Assembly (NCBI GenBank): GCA_023333565.1
Contig: JAJKFH010000374.1
Location: 4,650,001 to 4,714,000, forward strand
Direction of reading: 5' to 3'
From: Puffinus mauretanicus
Taxonomy: Eukaryota; Chordata; Aves; Procellariiformes; Procellariidae
Length of the DNA: 64,000 nt
Shown: piece by piece, positions 40,336 to 53,000 of the stretch
Layout of the letters: every line of letters starts with the position of its first letter
Position numbering within the stretch: position 1 is the first letter of the stretch
Notes under the pieces: model-generated
What the model saw: the letters and a program-made list of their open reading frames with translations, nothing else
Told to the model about the DNA's origin: nothing
The model's database searches: none
Program-made: the position numbers and the translations under genes

Positions 40336-43300
40336 CGCAGCTGACTGTGTAATCTGCCCTGATTGAGGAAAATGGCGTTTTAAAACATTAAAAAAAAAAA
40401 AAAAAAAAGGTTTTGGCATGGTATTATCACACACCATAGAGAACAGTTAAACTAAAGAAAGGAAGGTCATAAGTGTGCTAATGTGAGGATGAAAGGAGTG
40501 AATATGAAGTCAAAGGAAAACAGGAAATCAAATTTCCAGGGAGATTTGCAAGCCTGTGGGTGTTTTCTGTGTGCAGTAAGGCAGTGCTGAAGCATCCACA
40601 AAAGGAAGGAGCTCCTTCCCGCAGGCTACAACAGAAGATGGTGACAGTTCAAGTTTAGGTGCTATGAAGAATGGCATGAGAGGAAACAGGGAAATTTGAG
40701 GGACAGAGGTGAACAAAATGGTTATTAAAGGGAAAGATGAGTGAGGGAAAACTTGACAGGTGCCCCAGTCAGTGGATGCTAAAGAAATTAGGGGCAGGGG
40801 TGATATGAGAGGACAAACTCATTTTGAAAGCCCATGTTTTTGGGACCAGGTACAGAGGGATAGAGTTAAAGGCCTGGGACACAAGCAGATTAGACAGTAG
40901 TTTCTGAAGTAGCAACAGCAGGAAGTTTATGTGGGAAATAAGTAGCAGACAACCGCTTCAGAGACAAATATCCTGTTTTCCTACAAACTTTGCTAGTTAA
41001 GAAAAAGAAAGAACCCAAATAAATCCCATATAACGAAGCCATCAGATTATTTTTTTTTATTTTTTTAAGTAAACAAAATGTTCTTTCAAGTTCTGTGAGA
41101 GGCATTAGTGGATTTTAAAATAAGAAAAATTAACACCACATTTCCCACAACTGAGCTTGCAGACCACAAGGGTTTTACTGCCCACTCTGGTTTCCTTTGT
41201 TTTGTTAGTTGTGCTCCACATCAGAAACAAAGAAAACTTTTTTTTTTTTGTTAAGAAACATCTTTAAAATTGAGCTGTAAACCACTCCTGATGTATGTGA
41301 GTGTGGATGTGGGGGGGTGTGTGAGCAAGCTTGTTTGTGAGAGAGAGGAAGAATGGATACATGTGTGGTAGGGGAAAAACAAGAGCTAAGAAGAAAGAAA
41401 ATCCAGTCTAGGGTGGAATTAAGCAGTGAAAAACGAGTTGTGAAATAGGATTATAACAAGATGAGGTTATTTTTGTGATTTTAGGCCAATTGGGGAAGTG
41501 GGAAACCTAGAAATTCTCCCAGTTAATAGCAAGGCAATTCAGAGTTCATTAAATACTCTTGGTTGTTTGGCTGTTTGTTTTAAATCTCCCAGCAACAAGG
41601 GGAAGAAGATTTACAAAAGCTATAGGAGGAAAAAGTTCCATGGGATTAAATAAAAAAAAAAAAAAAAAAAAAAAAGAGAGAGAGAAAAACCTTTATCCGT
41701 ATGAATAAAAGCTCACTCTCTGCTGGGCTTCTTTTCACAAGCTTTGCTCATGTTGTAAGTTTCTATATTGTAACAGCTGGGCTGCATTTTTTTCACCATT
41801 CCTTCTTAAGCAAAAAACCAGACATATTAGTGGGACCTGGTGCAGATTACAACAGCTCAGGGTAACTAATCAACTGCTGCTGGGTCAGAAAGAAAAGATC
41901 CACTGCTGTGAAATGGCAGGAATTGTTCCCCTCTCTCAACAAAAGTAGTGCCATGTACTGATTCCTCCTGGCAGTTTCTGTACTACAAGGTTTTCTTTTA
42001 AAATCATATTTATTTTTCCAGCAGTGATTTAGGCAGTTACTTAAAATCCTGCAGCTAAATCAAATATTTAATTTTCATCTAGTCAGTGAAAGATAACAGA
42101 GCTCGGCAGGTACTCAGCATGAACAAATTGAGATTTGGATTACTACAAGTACTTCTATGTTCTCCAGATAACCATAGATACAGTCCATCCAGACAATGAT
42201 AAAAGTTAGAGGGACATTCTTCCTAAGACCCATTTTGTCCTTGCTCCTTTCCTCAGGCTGCCAATAGAGCCAGTGGTTACTCGCGATGCACACACCTGAC
42301 TCCACTGGGCTGAATCCCACCACGTGGCATGCAGCAGACCTTTGAGACCAATCTGTGCTCACTGCTAAGGTAGCACAGAGCCGAAATACTCACTTACAGG
42401 TTAAGCAGTCAGTATTCCATTTCCAGTCCTCTGAAGCCATCCAATTACTCACCATGTAATTACTTGGTAGTCAGTAAATAAAATTCACATGATCAGAAAA
42501 ATACTGCTTTGTTAGGGAAAGGAGGAATGGGATAAATAGAAAATTAGGGGGTTCTTTTCCAGTAGAGAAAAATATTAGTTTCAAAGCTTGTATCCATATT
42601 TCTTCTCAAGTTCAGAGATGTTTGCCTGGATCCATTTCTAGTTTTAAGCTGCAGGATGACTTACCATCTAAAAAAAGCCTCACATTTGGGCAATGTGTCT
42701 CGAGTCCTTTTCAACTAATTCAGCCTGCAGCTTCCAGAAGCTGGGCCACCTAGGATTTGCTCCATGTGCTGTTAGCAACTGGCAGTGTGTAAGGGAATAA
42801 AAGTATTATACAAAATCCTGGTAATGGCTGAATCCTGCCTGCCAGCTTTAGTAACTTTAAAAAAAAAAAAAAAAAATTACTCAAGTCTAGCAAATCTGTT
42901 GGCAATCCAAAGCTGGAAAGGACCCAAATTTACCTTCTGCCCTGTGTTTAAAGCCACTATTTGAAGACAATTGAAATAACAAAAAAAAAATTAGACAGCA
43001 CACTGGTATTAGAGAGAACTTTAGTTCTATTGTCCCCACTAGATACAACACAGAAAAGTCAAACCCCCACCACTATAAAAGATACATCTGGTTTAGTAGA
43101 CACATAGGAAAACCATGTGGGATGTTTCGCTTTGTAATATAATGACCTAGGAGTGCTTCCTACATGGCAGAGGGAGAAGTGATGCCACTTTCATTCAGGT
43201 CCAGCTAAGTTTGGGGATCTGAAAATCTAGTTTAGGTTCAGATTGCTATAAGGTTACGTGGAAACATTGTTTTAGCAGAAGGGGTGAAAGAAAGGTTTTG

Positions 43301-46300
43301 TACGGATTTGTTCCCAGGAAATCCTACCTATTTACACGGGAATGTGCTCACAATGATCTGCTAAAGAAAGAGGACTGGCCTCCTGAGCTTGTGTTCAGAA
43401 CCGGTACATAGGCCATGTCCCAACCCCCTTTCTTCTATTGCAGTGAGAAGTGCTTTAAAAGGCAATGGAGAAAGAGGGGACAAACACAGAAAGCGTAGGC
43501 AGATTCTTTAGATATGTTCTACAGATAAAACCTATAGATATGTAGTTACATTTCTGGTGTATTTCTAATCTGGTGCATTTCTAATGTTGAGTCTCCTAAA
43601 GAGCTAGGATTATGCAATTATCCTTGCAACTCAGCTGAACACATTTTAATTCCAGGATTTTTCTTATGATGTTCCATCTCAATTTTCCTTTGCTTATATT
43701 TATCCTGCCTACCATCCTAAATATTTCCTTTCCCCTGCCCCCTCTCTCCTTGGTATTTATATCACACAGTTTTTCAGACTGTTATACCTTTCTATCCTTA
43801 AACTAAACCAGATTTAGAATCTTCTCCCATAAATCAAACCCAATATGATCAAACTAACACAACTCTTAAAGGTGGGTCCTCTCACAGAGCTGGACTTCAG
43901 AGGTTGTAAAACCCACAGCCTAGGACTTTCCAAATTAGGTGGAACAACTGTAATGAACAATCTCAGCTGTACATTTCCTGCCTTTTTTTCTCATGAAAAC
44001 ATACATTAATAAACCGATGCTGAGAATCTCCAAAAAGCAGACCACAGAGTTCAGCCAGCTAAAGAAAAGGCAGAAGCCTCAGTTTGAACATACAAATCTG
44101 AAAGTATTTTTACCCTCTGACTTCTTTTACTGCTTTTGGACACAACAGAGAAGAAAAAAAAAAAAATCTCTTCTCTATTACAGATGTGTGATACTATGAA
44201 AATTTGCTGCTCTGCGAGTGTGAAAACATTATGCCATAAGGGGAAGGCGGGACATTTCTTCGCATGTTCTAACCTGCTATAGCATATTTGTCACGTAGAC
44301 TCTTGGGCTTAAGAAGCTGGCATGTCTCAAACACATTCTACTTGTTTGAGTATCTCAGTATTGGAAAGAGACATCCAGTGCTCCAGGCTTCTTCTGTACT
44401 ACAATTAGTTGCAAACCATACATGGAGACCGATTACTTTGCCCCAGAGCTCTTTGGCTCTCCAGGCTAAACAACCACTAACTGTCTGAGAGCAACTACAG
44501 AAATCAAATACACTGCTGGCTCTTTGCAGGTCTTGACTCCAGGCTGGAAAACAGCATGTCCACCCTTGAGCTTTCAAGGAGGTCTGTGGGAAAATAGTGT
44601 GGAGGAATAAAGGGAAGGAGTGAGAATTATTTTGCAAGGCAGTATGATTCTCTAATTGCTCAGGAATTAAAAGGTGAGATGTAATTAATCACTACAATTA
44701 ATTCACTGTTTAGACTTTGTAAAGTCCCCTGTGATTGATTCTGTGCTCAGGTTTTCCTATGCACGTATTGGGAATATTAGCCAATAGAAAGCAAGAGTCA
44801 CCCAGTTTTTTGAAGGACTTTCAGGAGCTCTCTAAAGCCAACAACGAGACTATCTCTCAGAGTACCCCACTTACAACTTATTATGCAAGAGGTAAAGCAG
44901 TCATTTAACTGTAGCCACATTACTGCATCTCTTCACGTGACACAATTTCCAAAATTAAGTACCAGTTGCAAAGAAGTCATACCCCAGATCTGAGAGCCCT
45001 TTCCCACCATCTCATTGTCCCTGCACAGCACAGCACAACTGTTGCAATAACCCTGATGACAAAGCCAGGAAATTCATGATACACCCCAGGCCCTGACCAT
45101 CACAGCTTTAAGCTGAAGAAGTTTGAGGACAGTCAGTCTGGAGCATAGAGATGATAAGTGACAATCATCTTTGTTGTGGGGTATTTCAGTCTCTTTATGC
45201 TTGAATGCCAAATATTCTCTTAAAGACTGTTATTTTAGCTCCCTTTACAGTGCAGAAGGGATCGTCAACACTGAAAATACCAACATACTTGAGCCAGAGG
45301 CTAAAAAAACGCTTCTACTACAGAATGCAGTAGAAATATGCTAGAGGACATGCAAATGAAGAAAGGTAAAAGCTCCTACCCTCTTTAAATTTCTTGGTCC
45401 CAGCCAGCGTGTTGGCATGTCTGGAGCTGACCTGGTATAAGCAATATGCTCTTTCAGATTTTGGAAGAAACCATAAGCCTAAAAGATATTCACTACTGTC
45501 CCCTTCCCCCTAAAGGATAACCCAAGCCTTTGCAAAGAGCACATACCTTGCACTGTGTCCAGAACCTTTATATAAGAAGATATTAAAAAATAAAACCTCT
45601 TCTTGTATGCCTCTGCAGAGGCAGCTCTACAGCCAAACCCTCAGCTGCACTGTGCTGGAAGCACTAGCATAAGAATCAGTCCTTTTGTGCCTGCTGTGTC
45701 AGGGGCAGTGTAAATTTACACCTGCCTCAGGTTTAATTTAGCAATTAGCAATTATTTGGTAAATTAAGGAAGGCAGGAGAGTTTCCTCTCAAATAAGGCT
45801 ATTATTAAACAAGAGAAAAACTGAGCACTGTATGAACTGAGCATATTATTTCTGCCCTCAGAATGCCAAACAGACTAGGGTAGGTTTGTAGAGTTTTAGG
45901 GTTTTGATTTACAAAGATGTCTTAGTATCTTCCATTTTCAACTTTGCTACTGCTGTTGTTGATATTTTGCTGTGCAAATCCACATTCTTTCAAAACTTTT
46001 CTTCTGTCTTGAAAAATCATAATTGGCCTAGCCACCAGCAATATTCAATGATCAGGTCTTTTTCCTGCTTAAATACAAAGCTGGCTAGCAACAAGAAGCA
46101 TGTGTCTCTCCACGGGGGGAGCACTGCACAGCTCTGCCCAGTCTAACAAAAATAACCCTATAGCACTAGTACCCGGGGATGTCTCATTTGTTCAAAGAAA
46201 TGCATACACATGTCTTTTTACTTACCAAAACCAGCAGAAGATAGTCAGATCAGGTCCTGGTTAATACAAGTAACTAATTTTTCTTGGCTAGCTGTAAGCT

Positions 46301-47516
46301 TCACCTTATCTCTTCAGTAAAAAAAACCTAAAACTTTTCTGCCCTGAATAAGGCATTCAATTGTCATGGGGAGAGCTCAAAGGGAGGGGCATTCACTGAA
46401 TAACAACCCCACGGGAAGGCAAGGATTTGGTGAGTTCTGAGCTGCAGATTAGGAGAAACTCAAGAGAGGCCTGGCAGTGCATAAGCCAGAACCTGCTGCC
46501 ATTCAAAGACAAGCAAGCAGCATTAGCCCGAATTAAGGAAGACAAGAATAAGTCTAAGGAGTTTTCTTTAATGCTCGTCACCTGAAACACAGTTTCTTCT
46601 TACATGATTTCCAAATATTTTTGATTGTGGCTTAGTGTCTGTTTGATGGAGCAATAAGCAAAGCTCTCAGATTTTGCATACTCAGAAAGCCCCCAAAACT
46701 CTAATGGCAGAATCTCAGTCCTATTGACTTCCAGTTCGCAAAACTGGCAGGTCAGGCTCTTCTGGGAATCTGGTCATTTATGACGTTACCTGTATGGGAG
46801 CAGAACTCTTTAGAAAATCAGCCCCTAACATATGAAAGGCATGAGACGTCTTTTGATGTATGGGTGTGCACGTGTGTTTGAGGGTAAGGAGTAAAGGAAT
46901 GTAACGTTTGAATATGTTGTGCCCAGAATTTTAAAAAAAGAAGAAAAAAGAAGCATTGCCAGGCAGTTTCACAAGAGTCAGTTAAAAATAACAAAATCTG
47001 TAGGCCTTACAAATAGAGGGCCCACAAGACAAACAGCAGTACTTCGGTCAGTATATGTGATCACAGGTCCTGGTAGTACTGTTTGTTTTTATGCCATGGA
47101 CTACATACTTGGTAGGTCTTCTCTAGGTTGGCCACACTTTTTGATGCACTATTTACCCAGCTTTGGGTCAGGGTTATGCCAATTCCACTTGCTCTGACCT
47201 TTCCTCCACATACAGCTCAGCAGCGAGCATGACACCCAGGCAGCACTCAGCACAGCATTATCAAACCAGCACTGAGAACCAGCTTATCGGCGGTTGTCCT
47301 CCAACCACCTGCTGCAGAAATGCAGCGAGAGCTGGCCCGTGCCCGAGCTTCACGTGAAAGCCCAGAGTGCCAGGACTGAACTTGTAATAAACAGGACTGA
47401 AGCCCCTGCCTGGCGAGAGCTGGTCAAAGGCAAGGAAGGAAAAGGGACTTGCACAAACTAATATTCTGAAAGAGAGTGGGGAAATACCACTACTCTTGCG
47501 CAAGCTTAACAGAAAT
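40336..47516. other. Intergenic desert with homopolymer runs
   Basis: A-runs lie at 40390-40408 (19), 41652-41675 (24, followed by a GA repeat) and 42859-42876 (18). A GT-rich stretch lies at 41294-41345 and a 16-bp tandem at 43554-43585. The A-runs were checked as possible retrocopy tails, but no coding sequence precedes them. No genes are seen. Confidence 0.55.
43554..43585. repeat. 16-bp tandem duplication, one mismatch
   Basis: CTGGTGTATTTCTAAT is followed directly by CTGGTGCATTTCTAAT. Local slippage. Confidence 0.92.
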
Positions 47517-47640
47517 TCAGTAGTGCCCAGGGTCACGGAGGCCTGCCTGGCAGCAGCCTCCAGGCCCGTGTTAGAGGATCTCTAGTGCAATACCAATCCA
47601 GAGAGCACTGCTCTAACTGTTGGGCCACGGATCATATGAC
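47517..47640 (-). mobile_element. tRNA-derived SINE fragment (MIR/CORE-like)
   Basis: On the minus strand, 'tggcccaacagttagagca' resembles the tRNA-like A-box head of CORE SINEs. About 100 bp further on, 'gtgaccctgggcactactg' resembles the MIR 'gtgaccttgggcaagtcac' core. The order and spacing fit. The B-box is poor, so the family is uncertain. Confidence 0.45.
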
Positions 47641-48371
47641 TTCCTGCAGCTGCCCAGTTTTTCGGGAAAAAAAAAAAAACAAACTCCTAGAAAAATGCCC
47701 GCAGATCTGAATGCTGCTTAAAACAACAAGGCCTATACGTGCCTGTTGCATGAAAGGTAGAGAACCCTAATGACAAAAATGCAAAATGAATTGTCTAGGA
47801 ATAATGGCAGACCTGGAAGAATTAGTACTGAAACACAAAGTATCTAGTGTTGCAAGAAATAAAGATTTATTTTCAAATAGCAAAGTCATCCAAAGGGTCA
47901 GCTATGTTTTTCTTGCTTCCCTGAGTAATATTAAGGTGGTGGTGGAAAGGAAAGATTCTCATCTTTTATGGAAATAAGGCAGAAAAACTGAATTCTTACT
48001 GTAAATGTTACCAATATAAACCAACACCCTACAAGTGACTTCTAGAGCATAAGAAGATACTCAGTGAGTATTTACTATACAGTATTCTGTCTGAATTACA
48101 AGTTTCCTCCAAAAACCTACAGTGGCAACTTTAACACCTCTTGTTTTTCCTTACTTTAAACAGAGGATAGGCTAGCACAAAGCGCCTGCTTGTATGTATC
48201 CCAAGCAAAATTTGGATGAGCAAAACCTGGATTATATTTGCAAATGGCTCCGGGATTTACAAAAGACCAAGACAGAATGTTGGCTATTGATTTTCATACC
48301 TGGGATTTTCAAAATCCTACGACTACTCTAAACCTTATTTATACATAAGTGATTTTTTAAATAGATTTTGG
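47641..48371. other. Intergenic, no feature recognised
   Basis: AT-rich sequence with a 13-base A run near 47669. No gene or repeat recognised. Confidence 0.55.
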
Positions 48372-48440
48372 ACTAGGCAGTGTGGTCTAAGGTTTAAAGC
48401 AAAGGGCTGAGAAACAGGAAACTTGGGAGAATTGGGTTGG
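48372..48440 (+). mobile_element. tRNA-derived SINE head (MIR/CORE-like)
   Basis: 'ggcagtgtggtctaaggttt' followed by 'aaagcaaagggctgagaaac' and 'aggaaacttgggagaattgg' follows the tRNA-like head of MIR and related amniote SINEs ('gtggtctagtggttagagca'). The core and tail are not recognisable downstream. Confidence 0.5.
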
Positions 48441-51400
48441 ATGGCAGCCTGGATAAATGCATGTGGTTTGTTTGCATGATTTTCAGTTAATAACAAGGGA
48501 GATCGGGTGTCTCAGAAAATTCAGAAAAGGGAAATAAAGCTTTATCCTGCCAGTTAGAAAAAAACCAAAAGCTTCATAAGAAGGTAACTGAACTTGTAAA
48601 TAGTAATGGAAAGTAGTTAAGTGTCTTATCACTTAAAATTGGAATGGAGAAAGCCCTAGATAATGTACCGCAGGGGACAATCCTGTGTCAGTTTGCAACA
48701 GGACATCCAGAAAGCTTGGACCTCTGACTGCAGAAGTGTGGGACACCATGAACAAGAACCAACCAGTGATAAGCTGAGTGTTCCTGTCCTCTCACTGATA
48801 CCAACCAACAATTCAGAAAAAGCTGAACAAAATCCCTCTAATGTATTATCGAAACAGTCAAAACTGTTCCTTAGCTGTTTTCCCAAACCTGCTCTTCCAT
48901 GTGAGATAGGGCCTAAAGGCATATGAGGTCTAATATCTCTTGTAATTGTTATTCTACCTAGGGTGAGTTCAGATATTGTTTTGTGTGTGTGTGTGTGTGT
49001 GCGCAAATGTCTGATCTTTTGAAGAAAGCTTGGAGAGCTGCCCAAAAGGTTAATTAAAGGCAATGATTTCTTTTTAAAGGAGACACTCCAAAGACTCATA
49101 AATAAGTCTGCAGGAATAAGACATCCAATTATCTGAGGTGAAGAAAGGGCTAATTTGGTAGATATTCTACTGTACCACTGCTGATTCCAAGGCTGTCTCT
49201 CTTTGATCTTCTCTGATGCTCACCCCCCTCCTAAACTGCAGATCAACACAAGCTCCAAGGGGCTGTAGGCAAGAACAAGGCAAGTGAAGCTCTGACCTTG
49301 TGACGAGTGCTGCAGATAGAGCGCATCTGGTTTCTGATTTTTTCTTACCTTTTTTCTGAATATTAGTCCTGTGCTTACATTTTCGTAATAACTTCCCAGT
49401 TATAAAAAAAAAACCAAAATACTGAAAGTTTGTCAGTTTGCATAATTAAGCATGTAGAAGTGTGCTAGTCTTCAGTTATACTTCTTATTTTCCTTGAGGC
49501 TGGATTACCAGATACTTATCTGGCTTTATTTACAACATTAGGAACGAGGACATCAGCAATTATTGCTCCTTGCTTGAGAAACTTTGGCTTTTAGTGAATT
49601 ATCATCATTTTATATCACAGCAAACCCTTTTTACCCAAGAACTATGAAGGTCAATCACACAGCTTCACTATGTGGAAAATATTATTGGGTCTACTTGACA
49701 TCTGCAGAAACTATGCTAGCATTACAGCACTGAGAAAATAATTTGCCAAACAGGCTTTAATTTTGGGTCCCTCATGGTTCAGGCTAAAGTCAGGGCTTGG
49801 TCTTAGAGGTGAGTGTGCTAGTTCTGGAGTCAAACTGGTACCAGGTGCTTAACTTAAATCTGTTTCACTTAGTGCCTAAGTTCCAGGTATTTTCACATGG
49901 TGAATTCAAGCCTTTAAATTAAATGTAAAAGTTGTTTAAAGGTTCAGCCAAAATTTTTCACAGCAGACCTTAACAATAAAAATAATCTAGTTGTTTACAT
50001 CACACTGAAATTCAACTGTTTAATGCCAGCTTACTAATCAGACTTGTGAGTATTGTTGATTTATCACTAAAATATTTTTATTTGAGTATTATTGCTTAAA
50101 CTTGAAACTTTCTTTTGAGATATCATTATCCTTATGAGAAGGGAACGTCAGATGAGTTTCTTCAGAAAATTTTATCTTTTACAGCTTACCTGTCTTAACT
50201 TTCTGTCATAATTATCTTAATATTTTCTTGATTAAAATGTCAACGTCCAATGTCCTCCTTAAATATTACACTTTGAGTGTGTAGAGTGTAAAAACACACT
50301 TCTCGAAGTATGTCCACTTTGGATAACAACCTTGTCAGGCCGTAGGGTTACTGTCCACCACTGCAGACAGTGCTCATGGATTCCCGCCTTGAAGCCTTCT
50401 CAGTTCCTTGAAGGAGACCTTCAGTTGTGGTATTTTCCTTTTCTTTTCTTGTTCCTTCATATTCTGGCAACAATTCCATTTCTCTGACATTGTTTTCTAA
50501 AGTTACCTGAGTTGTAATTTTCTAATGCATAAAATCTATCAACAGATTAAAACAGATGAGTTGAGCAGCTCATGTCCTCACGTACATGTGCAGGAATGGG
50601 GGAGGTGGGGGGTGGGGTGCTCCTGAGAGCTCATCTGTCCCTTTGTTCAACTGCCCTGGAAACTCCTGGTGTTTGAGACCTGTCTTTCTTCCCACCCAAT
50701 CCATTGGATGAGGGAGAAGATTTTATGTGGACTAAGAAAGTTGTTTATCTTTTGGTGTCTTTGGATCTTTGATCTGTATGTATGTTATGCCTTATTAATA
50801 CTTAGTTTGGTACGGCCAATGGCAGCAAAGGAACGGCTAGGACACGGCATCTTGACACTGATGTGGAAGAAGAAAGAAAATGAAGCAAGTTATTCACATA
50901 TTTCTGCAAGAAATATTTACATGTGGCGTTCTGAAGAGAAAAGACCACTGTGGCCCAGATCTGTCTATTTTCTGCACATGCCCCAACAAGCGCAACTGCA
51001 GGCACAGCCAGAACATGCTCTTCAGAGTATGCAGACCCTGTGTACACCGGGTGTGTTGGCACGTCCCCAGAAACACATGCACAGGCTTTTGCACTAAACA
51101 GATTACCTGTAAGGCAGCCATTCAGAATAAGGTGGATGGGAAATGAAGTATAAGTGTCTCCAAAGGCTCATGAAAGAAGGTGCTTTTTCAGAGCAATGCA
51201 ATTACATTTGGCTATTTAGAGATGCAGGGAGACCACAGAATAAAGAAAAAAAGTTAGTTTCAGCAAGGCTGTACAGAAATAGCTAGATAGTCGTAACGAG
51301 AGTTTGGCTGGCCAAGGGGCTGATTTTACCCATGGAAAGAAAAATCTTCTGAAAATAGAGACAAGCTGGATGGCACGTATTTTCCAGTAGTATTCCCTTA

Positions 51401-52559
51401 ACATGCCCTGGCTTCTTTTGGAAAACTTGCTTTGAAGAAGTTATCCTCCACGTTCATCCAGACCTTCATCTTTATGACTAGAAAACTGATAAAGCCCTAG
51501 CCCGTGGCAAGTACTATCACAGTTTGTATTATGTGGTTGTCTTACTCAGAAAAATGTTCATCTGCAAGTTTTCAACAGCTTACATGAGTATTATTTTTCC
51601 TGAAGATTCCTATTTAAAAGTTTTTATGTGCAAAATATCAGGTGAAAAATGTCAGTCATGCTTGGTATGGTCATCTCCTTTTGTTTAAATGTGATCATGT
51701 CTTTTTTTTTTTTTTCATGGGAAAAATATGTGTGTCTCTGTGTGTCTCTGTGTGGACGTATCTCTATTCTTTACCACATTCTGAAATAGCAATGTAAAAT
51801 GTCATGACATTCTCCAGCAAAGAAAAAGCAATAACAAAAAACCCAACAACTTTGGGATGAGTTCATGCCTGGAATGTTTCTGAAAAAAAAATCACAGAAG
51901 ATTATATTTCAAAAGAGAGTGATGAATAATGGAAAGTATGAACTGTGAAGTTCTATTATATCAGTTGTATTTAGGTTAACCACATTTCATTTTTTTAAGC
52001 TCATAAACCCTTAAGAAATGTTAATCACATGATGCACTTATTTGTAAATTTACATACTGCCCTGAAGGAGACACTGATTGTTGCATTCTGTGGTGACTCA
52101 TGAGCATCTCTGGTTCAGGCTGCCAGGACTGAGAAAGCAAACTGAGTAGTATGATCTTGTATGAACTATGATTAAATTTCCAGTAGAGTTATCCTCAGGA
52201 CACTCCATAGCATTTTTTAACATACTAAGATATGAAAACTAAAAAGAGGGTGATATAAAGCAGTCTTTAAGTTTGAAACTTAGCATTGTTTTCTTTCATT
52301 CTGTTAAAACTGAAAGTTATGCAATCTAAGCATACATACATACTTAAACAGGAATATCCTATATTTTAGTTGCCCACTATATTCAAAATAATTATTCCAA
52401 CAAATGCACACAAAAACATTTCAAACAGTATGTGAAAGTCCTTTTCATTAATAAAGATACTACTATTACTTCTTAGTTTCACTTCCAAATTCAAGTATCA
52501 CCAACTTTACACAACAGTTCTTGTTCTCTAAATATCAGAAGTAAACCTCCATGCATGCT
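48441..52559. other. Intergenic desert
   Basis: No exon or RNA gene is seen. It includes the TG microsatellite (48982-49001), a G-rich block at 50598-50617 that could form a quadruplex, and a TGTGTCTC repeat near 51730-51755. Four overlapping open frames on both strands at 50669-51153 (up to 142 codons) have no recognisable domain and probably reflect a local dearth of stop codons. Confidence 0.55.
48982..49001. repeat. TG dinucleotide microsatellite
   Basis: Ten uninterrupted TG units, followed by CGC. Confidence 0.95.
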
Positions 52560-53000
52560 ACATTTTAATAACATGTATATATTTTAAAATTGAATTCTTT
52601 ATTGCATGTCAATGAAAAAACAAGCCTACAGTAAACTCAAAGCCCTATCAAGTGATGCCATCTGTTTTTTTCTTCTATTGACAAGACAAACAGATTTAAG
52701 ATATATTTAATTAAAGTATTCTCAATGATTAAATATATCATGAGTGACAACGTATGGTAGTAGACACAATTAAAAAATAGTTACTTGGGTTCCTATTTAT
52801 CTGTCAAGTGAACTGATTTATCTGCTGTCCATAAAAGAACATCAGATGTAATCTAATGGCTTTTTAATACAAGGAAGCTTGACAAAATACCAGCAGATGG
52901 TATTCTGGGTAATGATCCAGACTGCAATGATCTCAGTAATGACTTATTGTATCTATTTACCTGGCCTCAAACAAAGGGGGGGGGAAAGCTAAAATTATTC
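52560..53000. promoter_or_regulatory. Candidate conserved non-coding element near the DIO2 3' end
   Basis: This AT-rich block is dense in developmental transcription-factor-like sites: TTTAATTAAAG and ATGATTAAATAT (homeodomain/POU-like), CAGATG/CAGCAGATGG (E-box), CTGTCAA (MEIS/TGIF-like) and CCATAAAA (HOX-like). It has no repeat signature and lies about 4 kb downstream of the DIO2 poly(A) site. Such motifs are frequent by chance in AT-rich DNA, so this is only a pointer for an alignment test. Confidence 0.25.

Noticed and set aside
41652..41675. A24 run preceded by AATAAA as the tail of a processed retrocopy
   Set aside because: No coding or UTR-like sequence of a known gene precedes it and no target duplication was seen; simple A/GA expansion is more likely.
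48656..49099. 147-codon minus-strand open frame
   Set aside because: Runs through the TG microsatellite (HTHTH stretch), with no domain; a competing frame lies on the other strand.
50669..51153. Cluster of overlapping open frames on both strands
   Set aside because: Several frames are open at once, which indicates a local lack of stops and not a gene.
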